Below are positions 16,535 to 27,500 of a DNA stretch of 27,500 bases, in pieces. Origin of the DNA: Hirudo medicinalis (lineage: Eukaryota > Annelida > Clitellata > Hirudinida > Hirudinidae); NCBI GenBank assembly GCA_011800805.1, contig MPNW01000042.1, positions 95,874 through 123,373 on the forward strand, in the 5' to 3' direction. The translations under genes were made by a program, and so were the position numbers. Numbering within the stretch: the first letter of the stretch is position 1; each line of letters starts with the position of its first letter. The notes beneath the pieces were generated by a model, which had not been told where the DNA came from, made no database searches, and worked only from the letters and a program-made list of their open reading frames with translations.

Positions 16535-19500
16535 TCAGACGTACCACTCCTTGTTCTTATTCTTGTGCTTCGAACCCGTGCATTGGTCGGAATTGTGCCT
16601 TTTCTTCTTAGTTCTCTCGCAGCTCGATTCTCTGGAATCGGGGCTGATCTGGAGGTTAGGAGAGGATTTGAAGGCGGAAAAGTGGAAGGCGTGCTTACGA
16701 ATGCCGTGATGTTTGCACCGACACATGACTCGATCAGAAAGCTCGTCCACCTCGTAACTGCCCCTGTCTCTTCCTCCCGCACAGCAGACCTGACGCGCTA
16801 TCCAGCACAAACACCCCAAGCAAATCAGCGCTCCTCCAATCATGGCGCTCAGAACTCCGATTGTCCAGAACCACGAAAATCTCGTCTCTCCGACCATCTT
16901 GGTTTTATTGGTCTTATTTTCCGGAGGTTGAAAAGATTTGTTTTCTTTCGAGAATGAAAGAGGATCATTGGAATGACCGAGAATGAGTGACGCAGAGGCG
17001 TTCCCACGAAGGTCGTTCGTCTTTTCCGTCTGCGTTTCATGAACATCGACATCGTGGGTCACGTTGATGGAAAGAATTGGACTCGGAGTTTTAATGGCAT
17101 CTCGGAGGAAGTGACAAGACGGACCGGAACAATTGTTGTTTTGCAACCTGAAACATTTCTTTGTATGAAACCATGAAATTCACGAGATATATTTTGATCT
17201 TTTTTTTGTATGGATTTTTTCTTAAATTTCCTCGAAAATTTCGGAAAGCAATGTCAGTCCTGATGAATAATTTTTTGACTTTTGACACCGGAAATCGCCA
17301 GAAATTTTTGAAACTCTCATCTTATGAAACCTCCCTCGAAAAAGATTCGAAATTAGTGATCGCACCTCAGAGAATTGAACGACAAATTGGAGATGGAAAC
17401 ATGACGGATGAGGAAAAGATGGCACTGATACGTGGAATTGATGACTGCGTGTCAATGCTATAATGACATTGAAATGAGAGCGACAAGAATTACCAAACAG
17501 TGGCTTCGACAGATATCAATGAAGTTAACAATTCGTCCTAATAATGATCTTTTTACTTTGCATATCGAACGACTGTTTGTGGCTATAAATATATTTGAGA
17601 TAATTACTTAAAACGCATAAAGCTCAACAAACTTGTTTGGAAAGAAGGCATCACGTGACATATTTGGATTGCATTCATTGGTTCCCCATTTGCATAGAGA
17701 GGAATCTAAGTGAAGCACCTTGTAAGGAAGAAACGAAAATGAAAGCACATCGAGTCACTCAAACATTTCTTACCTGATTCACTGGGACTTTCGGAGATGC
17801 TGAGAACTTTGTTGTCAGGAATATTCGTCTGTGCCATTTTAAAGTGCTATTTTTTAGGTCATCCATTCAATAATGAAAGTGCGTTTAAATGAAATCATGT
17901 TGTTAATTTTTAACATCGTCGAGAAGAAATTCGAAATTTCTCTCGTGTTAGCGCAGGTGTCGACCTCTAAATTTATTTTAGGCCGACATTTTATATTTTA
18001 AACTTATGCAAAGCAACAAAGTGATAAATATATGGCCGGCCAAACTCGCGATTTGTATTGATGACACTGATATCGATTACCGAAAAATATATACAATAAT
18101 ATTTCCATAAACAGGAAATTATTTGGACACAAACTCTCTTTTAAACAAGATTTTATTTCCTTCTGAATTTTTCTAACTCTTCTTTATAGTTTCGGTTCAA
18201 TAACCTTAGTTCAGAGTTCAAAATAACTGCACCTCGCACAACCCTACCGATTGTTTTGTCGTCTGCATCAAGATTAGAGCGGTGTTGGTGTTATACTAAA
18301 GAGGTTCTCGGGTCTTTGATGCTAAGAATGAGATCTAATCTTGTGAGATAATAAAAGTGAAATGAAAAATAAAGGAAGATTCGCCTCTCAAAGGCAAGAA
18401 TGGACTTCAAAACTCTTCCTTTGTTAATCATTGCGAGTGCCGATGGAAATTTCTTTTCATGTTTAATGATTAAATGGAGTAGATTTTTGGTAGCATTTTA
18501 TTTTGTTTTATTTTAATTTAACGAAATTTTTAACTTGAGTCGATCTGATGGCATTGTATTACTTTGCCTATGGACAAGTTACACAAGTTACAAGTGATAA
18601 AGCGTAAAACTTTCATAACTCGTTATACATTGATGTTATGCCCGGGATTAAATTCGGAATCAGATATATTTGAGAACTAAGTTTATTTAGCTTTGTTAAT
18701 TGCTTAAGTGAAGTTTGATTCGTTGAAGATTCTTAAGAAAAAGAAAAAATTGAAAAGGAGTTACGCTGTTTTTCCGGAGCGCACGAATGAGCAATGAAAT
18801 ACCACATTCGGTCGTCTTTTTGAAGTCATTCCAGGCCAATAGCTGATGGAAGTGAGGCGGAGAGGAAGGTTCCCAGGAATGTTCATAAAGGGATTAGCGG
18901 GAAGATTTGTGCGGCAATTAGTGAATCGTTACGAACTGTTCACTAGAGTTTTGAGACCGAATAAGCGGTGGCTACTAAATATTAAAGGACCGGACGATCG
19001 ATGTTGGCGCAGTCAATTCTCCATTAAATTAAATGCGAAAGGGAGATTTGTAATTTTCAGACCTTCGACGTGAAATGTCGTTATTCGTATCGCACGAGCA
19101 CGCTTCAGGAAACTCTGCAAATTACCTCATATATGATGTCACCATCGGATATTTGTTGACCACTACATCACCCTCGATGAAGGTGCGCGAGTTTCCGCCA
19201 GCCGCCATTTGTAAAATGTGGAGTCCGTTCCAGAAGAGACCTTTAACAAATTTTAAGCAAAACAATCAAATGCGGGAAGTTCAAAATGTGGTGTTCGAAT
19301 TGAAGATTTGGCCGCTACTGCCACAAACTGGAAGCTCTTGTTGAGAAATTTTGAAGTAATTTAGCAGTTTATGTGACTTTAAATTTTAACGAGGTGTTGA
19401 TGCTGTGGGGGACGAGTTGGATATTTGGATCATTTTATTTTTTATTGAATTTCGATGGCTTTCAAGGACTGCCTTAGACAAATTCAAATTTAAACAAACC

Positions 19501-22500
19501 GGAAATTGTTCCGTGAAATGAACGAATGAGTCTGCCTAAAGGGGTTTTTTTGCTGCCGACAAAAATCTTTGATTGGCTGTTAAACGTGGACAGTTGTCTG
19601 CCTGTCGATGGAAAAATTACGTCCAAATTTTAGTAGTTATTTGCATTTGCGATGTTTATCTAAATTTCTGCATTCGGAGTATAGCGCTTTTCTTCTCCTG
19701 ATTATTATTTATCATTTCGGATTTGTATGGAGTTTGAAAAGAATTGGTTATTGTTCATAAACCTCTTATCATGCAGAACCACAAAACCACAAAGTACTCA
19801 GAAGAGCTTCATCGTCGAATAACTGATTTCATCAGTCCAAACAATCCATCAACCAATCAACTTCACTTCATTCATTCTTGGAGGTCCGCTCGAATAAAAT
19901 ATGTGTTCTATTCATGGATGTCTGAGAATAAAACTTAAAAGAGCAAAAAGAATTGAAATAAGTTTAGCAATAAAGGAAGATTACATGATAAATGGGAGTT
20001 TAGGTCAACAAAAGGTCGCCTGACTCAGACTGGAGAGAGGGAATCAATTGCGTCCCATAAGCAATATTATTCGTACCGAGGCAATGAATTTTCGCTTATT
20101 TGGAAGCAAATCTACATTATTAAACTGCAATTAAATAATTCTTTAGTTCTGATGTTTAAAAAAAATAGCAAATAAGTTGCGATTAAATTATTAATTATCT
20201 ATAATAATAATAATAATAATAATAATAAAATAATAATGATAATAATAAAATAATAATAATGATATAATGTTAAATTATTGCCTTGCAGAAGAAAATGTTT
20301 CCATATGAAGTGGAGTGAAGTTGACTGAATTAGAAAATATTGCCATTCGATTGCATGACCAAAAACTTTAACCCTTCCAAGAACTAACAAAAATTTTGCA
20401 AATGCTGAAAAAGTCAGATGAAAAACGAATGTGTAGCAGGTCCTATTGGAAAATAGGCTGATTTGGTCATTTGTATGTAATTGGAATTTTTCGAGGAGAA
20501 AATTAAGCGCTAGAAATTTCAGGAATTTGGAGACTTATTTGGAAAGCTTGTGGAATATTTGCTGGGGATTGAAGAGTTGATTAAACGTTTTAAGTAGTTG
20601 GCTCTAAATGCGGAAGATTTTTCTGGTCATTTCTTGAGAGGTTGAAATCGAAGCGGTGTGGCGAGGAGACCTTCTGACCTTCACCAGGGTTAAGCATTTG
20701 AATAAAAAGCCCTTGTAATGAGCTGCTTTACATTACTTACCAGGAGGGTACTTTGTCTGAGCTTCCAGGTCGTCTACCTGCATGGAGGAGTTGGCTCCAT
20801 TACGATGGAAACGGACGACGTGGTACTGCCCGTCATTGACCTTTGCGACGAGATTTCCTATTGGATGATTGACAGCACCGAGATTGTACACTGCAAACAC
20901 GTTGCCACCCACCTGATTTTCAATCAGAAGAATTACAATTGGTGATTGTTTCAATTTATTGCCTCCAATTTAAGGGATAATGACATCCAAGAATTGTCAG
21001 AGCAGTAAAAGCGCGTTAGTTACAATCACGAAGCAGTGGCAAGAATGCGAATGGAAGGATGCCACTTAACTTTTGAATCCACTGCTGACAAATATTAAGG
21101 TCTCGTTAACCTTTCATAGACCACTACAACTTTGAAATAAAAATTTATATTTTGAACGTGCTCAAATACAAATGTTTGTTGAGGTGATGCATGACCGTTT
21201 TCGCTGCAACAACTCTTGCTGATAAAATACAACAATCTATAAATGCTTGACTGGACGACGTGGACAAACAACTTGAGTGACAATAATAATGTGCATCGAA
21301 ACGCCTGAGGGAAGTCCTTTGAGTTGTGCGTGCTTCTTCCGATATTTAACCTTTAGACCCTCTGGAGACGTTACCGGTTCGAATGAAACTTTCTCTGAAA
21401 TATTAATACGATTTTACGATAAAGGCATAATTTCCATCTCCAAATAGAGTTATTTTTGAGTCTGCAGTGAAAACAAAACCATAAAAGAAGAAACGTGCAG
21501 GAAGGAGTCTCGGTCATCGTCACGAAAACCCTCGAGAGGGAAACGAGTCGAAGGAAAATTTAATTTGGAAACTGATCGGACAAGTTGCTATGTTTTCATT
21601 TTTTCAAACTCAAGACTGTCATCGAATTGAACTTTTCAAGAATTCAACAGAAGCAGCACTTTTTAGAATTCATCTAAAAATTTGATCATTTGAGTGAGGA
21701 GTTCGTACGATTTTAAGGAATAAATGTTTTAATCGAAGGAAATAATGAAGAAAAAAAGAATATTTGTGGGCCAAACTTTTAACGCGGAACAGCGATGATG
21801 ATGCCTCCAGCAATGGCTTTAGCATCCATAACGGCAGCATTATAAAGCCATTAAGTTGCACGGACAAAAAACTATCGTCGAGGTCCATATCTCAAGCTCC
21901 TCAAGTGCCAATCCTCTAAAAATGAGCGTAAAAACATCTTTGAAATTAACGAGAATCCTCCGAATACTTTTTTCATTCGCTGCAATTTCGGCCAACAACG
22001 ATGTTTAGTGGTTGTTGAGGGTTGGATTCAACAATTTCACGTGCTTTAGTGATTTAGTAATTTAGGAATGCCCTCCCAGTTCATGTTCAAACTGCTACCA
22101 TGCCTGAGCTCTTCGGTGCTCAACTGAAGACTTATTTCTTCAATGAATATTATTCAGAATTTCATAATCACGCTAAAATGATTACATTGTCTCGACGTCT
22201 GCTTTCCAACCACTAACTATGTTTTATTTGCTTGTTTTACTTCATTTTAATTTTCAAATTCATTCTTTTATTTTTATTTCACTGCCTTTGAGTACTGCTC
22301 TCGTATGTTGCAGTGCCTTGTACATCCTTTGCGGATGGAGAGCAGTACTCAAAGGCAGTGAAATAAATATAAAAGAATGAATTTGAAAATTAAAATGAAG
22401 TAAAACAAAACATCCGTAAAGGATGTACAAGGCACTTTAAATATCAGCTAATTGTAATCTAAAACCTTGTTTCAGTCGTTCACAGTAGAATATTTCAACT

Positions 22501-25100
22501 ATTTCACTGGTTGGTTGAGCTGAACGAAATCGTCATGCTGCACAGCAATCCTTGCAGCGTGTAATTTGTAATACAACAACGTCATTGTTATTATTAGAGA
22601 AGCATCAGAATAATAGACTTCAATGAATAACTTTTAAACACTCTGTCACTTAAATCCTCTACGTTCTGTCTTCTTTCTAATCTCACTCACCAGGTGGCCT
22701 GCAACTCATTTTCGAGCGGAATACGTCCGTGCTAAGTTTCTTCTCTCGGTTTCATTTTTACGATGACTCAGTACTTCAATTAATTAAAATATAATTAAAA
22801 ATTAATTAATTAAAAAATCACTTTTTAAATTAAAGAAAGCACCTTTTTGACGACACACTTAAAGCATCGTTGCATAAAATACATCATCCTCCATCTTCGT
22901 GATCACACCGACGACTTTTAAAATAATAACTGATGGAAGTTCTAAGATAAACTTCAGAAATGAGGGTTGATCGGTAGTTACATAAAACCAGGCTCCCAAA
23001 CTGGTGGACCATGCTTGTTAATTGCAAGTTAAAGTCTGCAAGATTGATGATGTGAGGTTGTTTCTTCACAAACCGAATTATCCACGCTTGGTGATTCTGA
23101 GATCGTTATTAGCATTAGCTCCTTCCAATACTTACGATCATCTTACTAGTGGAGTGGCGTTGATCGATCCACGGAAGTGCAATTTTCTGATGATTGGTTC
23201 GTGAGTAATCAGATCACCTGCTGAATTATTTTTACCTTCCAAACCAAATATTCTTCTCTGAAAAAAAGGTTCCCTCCCTTAAGAAATTAGTTCCTCAACT
23301 TCTTGGAAAGCTAAAGAAAGTTTATCTACCCTCAGAAGAAGAGTTACTTTCATCTGAGTCTGAGCTCATATCTTCTGGACATTACTTTCTCTAGCAGGAT
23401 CTGCTTTGCATCTTGTTTTTCTTCGACTAGCGATGACGTAAACAATTTTCCTTCACGTCAATAAGTCGATGGGAACCCAAGTAGTGGATCGATTAGCTAT
23501 CCTTCGAGAGAAGATTTGTGTCTGTAACGTAAAACCATTTTGCTGCTGCCTTCGACCTCTACTTTCATTTTTCATCACTTCAAGACCTCCAACTGTGGTT
23601 TAATCCAGATTTAAGGCCTTCCTGCTTTTGTGCTGAGATCCTCCATGATTGAACGTATGTCATACAGCATGCATTGACGATGTACAACGCATGCGCATGT
23701 GCTTTCCAACGAATACCCTCCACTTCACCCGATGACTTAAATTTAAATTTAATTAAAATTAAATTAAATTAAATTACCTTAATTACTTTAAACACTTTTT
23801 GAATTGTAATTATAATTAAATAACTATTTGTCCAACAGTGGAGTGGCATTCCATCCAAGAGATCGTAAATGATAAAATGAGGTCAGTTGGCGTGGGTTCA
23901 TTAAAAGAATAAAATTGAAAAATAACGGAAGAATGCACTACCAGTTTGAAATCAAGGAAATCGTTGGTGGTGGCACTGGTGATGTGAACGAGGGTGGCAT
24001 CCGACTGGGTGGTCAACATGCCGAATGCCACTCGGTCCTCGACGGAATCCTGTATTTGATCGGCATCCATGCTGACGGATATCAACCCTCCGTCAGATCC
24101 GAAAGTGAAGCTGTCGGAATCTGCATTTCAAAATTGCCTTTCGTAAACGCGACTGAGAAGTTAAGTTAATTATTATTAATATTATTGTTCTCATTTTCAG
24201 TGCATTGAGTTTCTGGGGCTGCATTCATTTTGTGTTTAGAAAAGATTTTGGAGCAAACGCTTTGCCTTATCGTGACCTAATTGCTTATTTCGACTCATAA
24301 TCATCTCTAAATGGCAGGATTAAGCATTTCCCGATGGTCTAACAAGAATTTATCGATGTCATCAGTTCTATGGAGAAGTTCATAAAGCAATTGGAGGTTA
24401 CATTTCACTGCTTCCTCACAACTTCAACTGAGCCTCTCTGCTAGGAATGTTTACAATCGCATCTGTTATTGCTTATATTATGTTATTGTTATTGTTATTG
24501 TTCTATTGAAAGGTGTCATCAAGTGATTCAAATGTCGAGGCCTTCGTGGGTCCTCTGAAGGCTGCAAAGTCAATGTTTTAGGGGAATGTGATAAAGTCTT
24601 GATGGATGGCGAGTGTCGACGATCAATTGACGAGGGAGACAAAACTCTGCTCGTCTGATGCTCCATCCGATAACCTCTCTCAATTCAGGCCCATTAAAAA
24701 TCCAGGGAGCGAGGATGAATGCTCCCGCAAACGACCTTGAAATCTAGATTGAATCTTTAATCACGACGATAGAGGTGATGATAACGATGACGATGATGGT
24801 GATTAAGTATGAATTAAGGCAATGATTTTGGGACTTATTCAATAAAATAATTTTAATTCTTATAAGTGCAAATAATTCTCCTTATTGAAGAGAACATCGT
24901 AATTAGAATATTCATTCATGAATGTAAGCGTCGTAAAAACTTAATTAAAAAAACTAAACGTATTTAAAGTAAGTGATGTTAACCGAGGTTGCATCTGTAT
25001 CCGGTGAATGAAGTCATGTCGCAGATGCACGATGACGACGACATGCTTTCATCCTCCACACACGCTCCACCATTCCAGCAACTGGATTCTGTGCATCGTC
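16535..25100 (-). CDS. NRXN: Neurexin, 3' part: EGF, last LNS domain, membrane segment and tail (cut by right edge)
   Basis: Six minus-strand exons join in phase: 25100-24984, 24120-23942, 20912-20741, 19601-19500, 19240-19126 and 17147-16535, giving 431 aa. Exon 1 is an EGF domain with six cysteines (CTESSCWNGGAC...CICDMTSFTGYRC). Exons 2-5 are one laminin-G/LNS domain (FGSDGGLISV, DGQYHVVRFHRNG, RQLSTFNSQ, FHGTISG, LFWNGLHILQMAA). The last exon encodes an Asn-glycosylation-rich stalk, a membrane helix (from SWFWTIGVLS), a Cys-rich inner face, the neurexin motif RDRGSYEVDE and the C-terminus KNKEWYV, close to the usual KDKEYYV PDZ ligand. Neurexins are presynaptic adhesion receptors for neuroligin-type partners; the tail binds CASK/Mint PDZ proteins and protein 4.1. 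The exon break after TKYPPG falls at splice site 4. This could be the alpha form; no beta-specific first exon was seen. Earlier LNS/EGF exons are outside the window. Confidence 0.95.
17148..19125 (-). other. Neurexin intron before the membrane exon
   Basis: About 2 kb, AT-rich. It contains a 100-codon + strand ORF (17161-17463) and an exon-like minus-strand stretch near 17770-17838 ending in a good GTAAGA donor. Neither fits the neurexin phases or a known protein. No dispersed repeat was recognised. Confidence 0.5.
19602..20740 (-). other. Neurexin intron at splice site 4
   Basis: Phase-1 intron at the position where vertebrate neurexins insert the short SS4 cassette. I looked for a phase 1-1 cassette exon of about 90 bp and found none. 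It contains an (ATA)n tract at 20201-20268. Confidence 0.55.
20201..20268. repeat. (ATA)n-rich microsatellite
   Basis: About 9 perfect ATA units, followed by interrupted AATA and ATG variants, inside a neurexin intron. Confidence 0.9.
22061..22437 (+). mobile_element. LINE (non-LTR retrotransposon) 3' fragment with inverted tail
   Basis: The frame 22061-22216 reads RNALPVHVQTATMPEL, then AQLKTYFFNEYY. This matches the C-terminal pattern of CR1/L2-type LINE reverse-transcriptase proteins (W-N-x-L-P-x-x-V-x-x-A...F-x-x-x-L-K-x-Y-L-F), with Arg in place of the usual Trp. A 3'UTR-like tail follows, ending in short hairpins (CATCC-TTTGC-GGATG). The 5' part with the polymerase and endonuclease is missing, so the copy is dead. 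It lies in a neurexin intron, antisense to the host gene. Confidence 0.65.
22232..22408. repeat. 71-bp inverted repeat (foldback) in the LINE tail
   Basis: 22232-22302 and 22338-22408 are reverse complements with one mismatch, separated by 35 bp. A second inverted pair (22312-22337 with 22411-22436, 25 of 26 matching) is interleaved with the first, so the order is A, L, A-inverted, L-inverted. Confidence 0.95.
23736..23776. repeat. TTAAA/AAATT low-complexity tract
   Basis: Imperfect 5-bp tandem units of A and T. Confidence 0.75.
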
Positions 25101-25894
25101 CTGGAAAAATTGGGAAGTGACAATTAAAAAGTGGTGCTGCATTCCGTGCAGCCGATCGAGTGGCATCAAATAAAAGCAGAATGCCATAAACTCTTGCACG
25201 AGCAGTACTTCAGTAGAGGTTCAAAGGCAGTTTATGGACAGATATCTGGATTCTTCTAAATCTTCCATGCAACACAAACTCTGTTGATTAGACTTCATTT
25301 TTTATGTCTTTATTTCATTCCACGTATCCGTTTGCCGGCCTCAGCATTTGTTAATTACGACCTTTTGGTTACTCACGAATTCCTGCAATCCTGCAATTCC
25401 CAGGAAGACGAAATGAAAACAAACGAAATGTTTCTCTCTGCGCCATCCATTTAAATCTACGTTAAGATTGGCAAACAATTTCAACGTTATAATGTTTACA
25501 ATACTTAGAAATTGTTCATATTTCTCAGATTATTAATATTTTCTCCACCACCAATAAGCATTAACACGTCGACAATGAAACATTCTGACTGCAACCTCTT
25601 TTAAAATTCGTGCGATTGAAAGGCACACCTCAATTTCAGTCCTCCTCTAGAAGCAGTTTGTTGGCAAACTTCAGCAGAGATACCATTTTCATTGACATTT
25701 CAGTGAAATAAAAATAAATTAATTTTAATAATAAAATTATTTCCAGTTGAAAAGAAGAAAAGCAGTTTAAAATCTTAAGGTTTTTTTTTTAGCGCATATG
25801 GACTTGTGAGACATCTTCACTCGCGAATAAGCATGAACGACATTCATTGAATATGCATATTAATAACAGCTAAATAAATGCATGAAATCGAAAT

Positions 25895-26081
25895 TGTAAA
25901 ATGTAAATGTACTTCATTTACATAGCTCCATATGCATAGCGTCAGAGGCGCTTTTAACCATTTATATAGCGCTCCTTCCCAAGGGCGCTTGTGGCAGTGC
26001 AGGCTGGGTTTCGAACACGACACATTACGACTGTTGCCATTACCGCTGTATGCAGGAATGTAACCCATTCGACCAACCTGC
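25895..26081 (-). mobile_element. tRNA-derived SINE-like repeat, family A copy 3
   Basis: On the minus strand it starts GCAGGTTGGTCGAATGGG (A box), then has GTGTTCGAAACCC (B box), CAGCCTGCACTGCC, CGCCCTTGGGAAGGAGCGC, GCGCCTCTGACGCTATGC and a tail ATGTAAATGAAGTACAT. It is closer to copy 1 (11678-11866) than to copy 2, since these two share the same tail. Confidence 0.78.
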
Positions 26082-26180
26082 AGGCCAAAATAATTAAATT
26101 ATCCGAAAAAATGAAAGAACGTCAACGAAGTAAATATTGGAATCCATTTTGTGCCAACGAATTGCAGTCATTTTTAATAC

Positions 26181-26182
<2 letters not shown>

Positions 26183-26213
<31 letters not shown>
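26183..26213. repeat. (AAT)n microsatellite
   Basis: About 10 perfect AAT units. Confidence 0.9.
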
Positions 26214-26215
<2 letters not shown>

Positions 26216-26252
26216 CATAATAAATTATTGTAATAAATTAAGTATTATAAAN

Positions 26253-26331
26253 GATGAGATGATGATGATGATGATGAGATGATGATGATGATGATGATGG
26301 TGGTGGTGATGATGACGATGATGATGCACGG
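26253..26331. repeat. (GAT)n microsatellite next to an ambiguous base
   Basis: GATGA-GATGAT runs with GGT and GAC interruptions. Base 26252 is N, so the tract length may be unreliable. Confidence 0.9.
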
Positions 26332-27144
26332 TTTGAAATGGAAAACAAAACCTCCACTAAACTGAATCACTTGTTGCATCTTTGTGTTTTTCTGTCGTAA
26401 ATTTCCAAATGTTTTGAAAGGGAATACCGATGTGAGGAAGTAAATGTTATCAACTGTGGGACGTGTTCGTAGTCGATTATCAACCCGTCACAGGCATGTA
26501 ATCATTCACGCAACCATGGCAACATTGCAAATTGTGAGATGGATGCTTCACGTAAACTCGGAACATTTCCTTTGCACTGCGAACGACTGAGGACATCGTC
26601 TGAATTGTCGGAGCAGGAAGGAGTGTCCACTTAGCTCGGAAGATTGGTTGGAATTGAGTGCAAAATTAACCGTCGAATTGGTTGCTTGTTGACAAATCTT
26701 CTTCTCGTCTTTTCATGGATGAATGAATTCGTTTGACCACTCTTTCAGAAGATGTTTGTCCTCAGTTTGGTTTCGGTTTTTTGTTTTTTATTTTTTTGTG
26801 AAGAAAGTTTTATTTTAATGAAAACAAATTTACTGAACCGAGGAAATGCTCGGAAGAAGTTCAGGTTTTTCCTTCTTGAAAGCGGTTTTCAAAATCATCG
26901 GAATGAAAACAAGTGCACCTCAACTGAACAGTATTTTCCTTCCTCAACTTTCCATTGACATTAAACGCTCATGAAGTTTTTAAGTTTTATTTTTAATTCA
27001 ATTTATTTATTTTAAACTTTAAATAATAAATCCGTAAATTACGAATTATTGCTTATGGAAACACTTCATCATGGCACAATCGAGAGCATGCCACAAAGGA
27101 TGAAGTTCAACGTGGAAATGTTATTGAGACGATTGATTGATGAT

Positions 27145-27249
27145 GATTAATTTTGATTGACGATTGATTAATTTTGATTGACGATTGATTAATGTTGATT
27201 GACGATTGATTAGTTTTAATTGACGATTGTTTCATTTTTATTTATGGTT
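27145..27249. repeat. 21-bp tandem repeat, about five copies
   Basis: Unit GATTAATTTTGATTGACGAT plus T. Copies start at 27145, 27166, 27187, 27208 and 27229. The first two are identical and the later ones decay. Weaker GATTGA-type units continue to about 27320. Confidence 0.85.
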
Positions 27250-27432
27250 GATTGGTGGGCGATTAATTTTGATTGATGATTGACTGATGTTGGATTATTT
27301 TTGGTTGATGGTTGATTAAATAGTGAATGATTTCATTCAAAGCTTCAATCTTTACATTTTAAAGAGCTTTTCAAGGCATTTCAAAGGGAATGTTTATTAT
27401 CTGATTAAATCACGGATGCATCACTAAAACAG

Positions 27433-27500
27433 AAAGATGAATGCTTGGATGGTGAATTGTTTGAAACAAAGATGAATGCTTGGATGGTGAATTGTTTGAA
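27433..27500. repeat. 35-bp tandem repeat running off the right edge
   Basis: Two units at 27433-27467 and 27468-27500. The second is cut by the window and is identical over its 33 visible bases. Confidence 0.9.

Larger units (their letters stand above)
20913..23941 (-). other. Large neurexin intron inside the LNS domain
   Basis: About 3 kb between the two N-terminal LNS exons. It holds the LINE 3' fragment and foldback (22061-22437), an ATTAATTAA-rich stretch near 22778-22820 and a TTAAA tract at 23736-23776. No further in-phase exon was found. Confidence 0.55.
25101..27500. other. Upstream neurexin intron (presumed), no exon recognised
   Basis: The EGF exon starts in phase 1, so an upstream exon must exist. 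I read the minus strand to the right edge and found no LNS or EGF exon. The stretch holds a family A SINE-like copy, AAT and GAT microsatellites, one ambiguous base (26252) and two tandem repeats near the edge. Confidence 0.55.

Noticed and set aside
16487..16957. 156-codon + strand ORF
   Set aside because: It lies fully over the neurexin membrane/tail exon on the other strand, whose product is clearly recognisable. It is a shadow frame.
17161..17463. 100-codon + strand ORF in a neurexin intron, with a hydrophobic N-terminus
   Set aside because: No family motif, no splice partner, and AT-rich composition like the intron around it. Probably chance.
17770..17838. Minus-strand exon-like stretch (MAQTNIPDNK...) with a good GTAAGA donor
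   Set aside because: Its open frames end in phase 1 or 0. The neurexin last exon needs phase 2, and the phase-2 frame has stops. No other downstream exon fits.
18846..19073. 75-codon + strand ORF rich in Arg
   Set aside because: Lies in the neurexin intron just below the 19126-19240 exon and has no motif or partner exon.
21780..21905. Minus-strand stretch with LNS-like words (LNGF...LWMLK) in the large neurexin intron
   Set aside because: The similarity needs a frame change, and the LNS domain is already complete from other exons in the right order.

Overview
The window is animal nuclear DNA. It is AT-rich and intron-rich, with GT-AG introns, AATAAA-type poly(A) signals, simple repeats and tRNA-derived SINE-like elements. 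A neurexin and a full MARK kinase point to a bilaterian. I lean to a lophotrochozoan such as an annelid, but that is only an impression from gene structure and repeats.

Four protein-coding genes can be assembled exon by exon with matching reading phases. (1) 1-1520 (+) is the 3' part of a tyrosine-kinase-like gene (256 residues in the window). Its catalytic HRD and DFG motifs are both destroyed, so it is probably a pseudokinase. (2) 2051-4912 (-) is a complete 8-exon PSMD5, the proteasome-base assembly chaperone (505 aa). One intron carries a mobile-element-like fragment. (3) 6251-12760 (+) is a complete 16-exon MARK/PAR-1 Ser/Thr kinase (699 aa) with kinase, UBA-like and KA1 domains. (4) 16535-25100 (-) is the 3' half of a neurexin: an EGF domain, the last laminin-G/LNS domain split over four exons, then stalk, membrane segment and PDZ-binding tail (431 aa in the window). 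Its upstream exons lie beyond the right edge.

The layout alternates. The tyrosine-kinase-like gene and PSMD5 converge (stops about 530 bp apart). PSMD5 and MARK diverge (start codons about 1.34 kb apart). MARK and neurexin converge across about 3.8 kb of 3'UTR and intergenic DNA. The genes share no obvious pathway, though MARK and neurexin both act in polarity and synapse biology in other animals.

The non-coding DNA holds two SINE-like families: family A with three copies in both orientations, and family B with two direct copies flanking one A copy. It also holds a LINE 3' fragment with a circularly permuted foldback, a 52-bp higher-order minisatellite inside a MARK intron, and several simple or tandem repeats. 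No rRNA, functional tRNA, CRISPR array or prokaryotic feature was seen. I found no convincing wholly new system. The most interesting items are the degenerate tyrosine kinase, the unusual neurexin tail and the repeat architecture.
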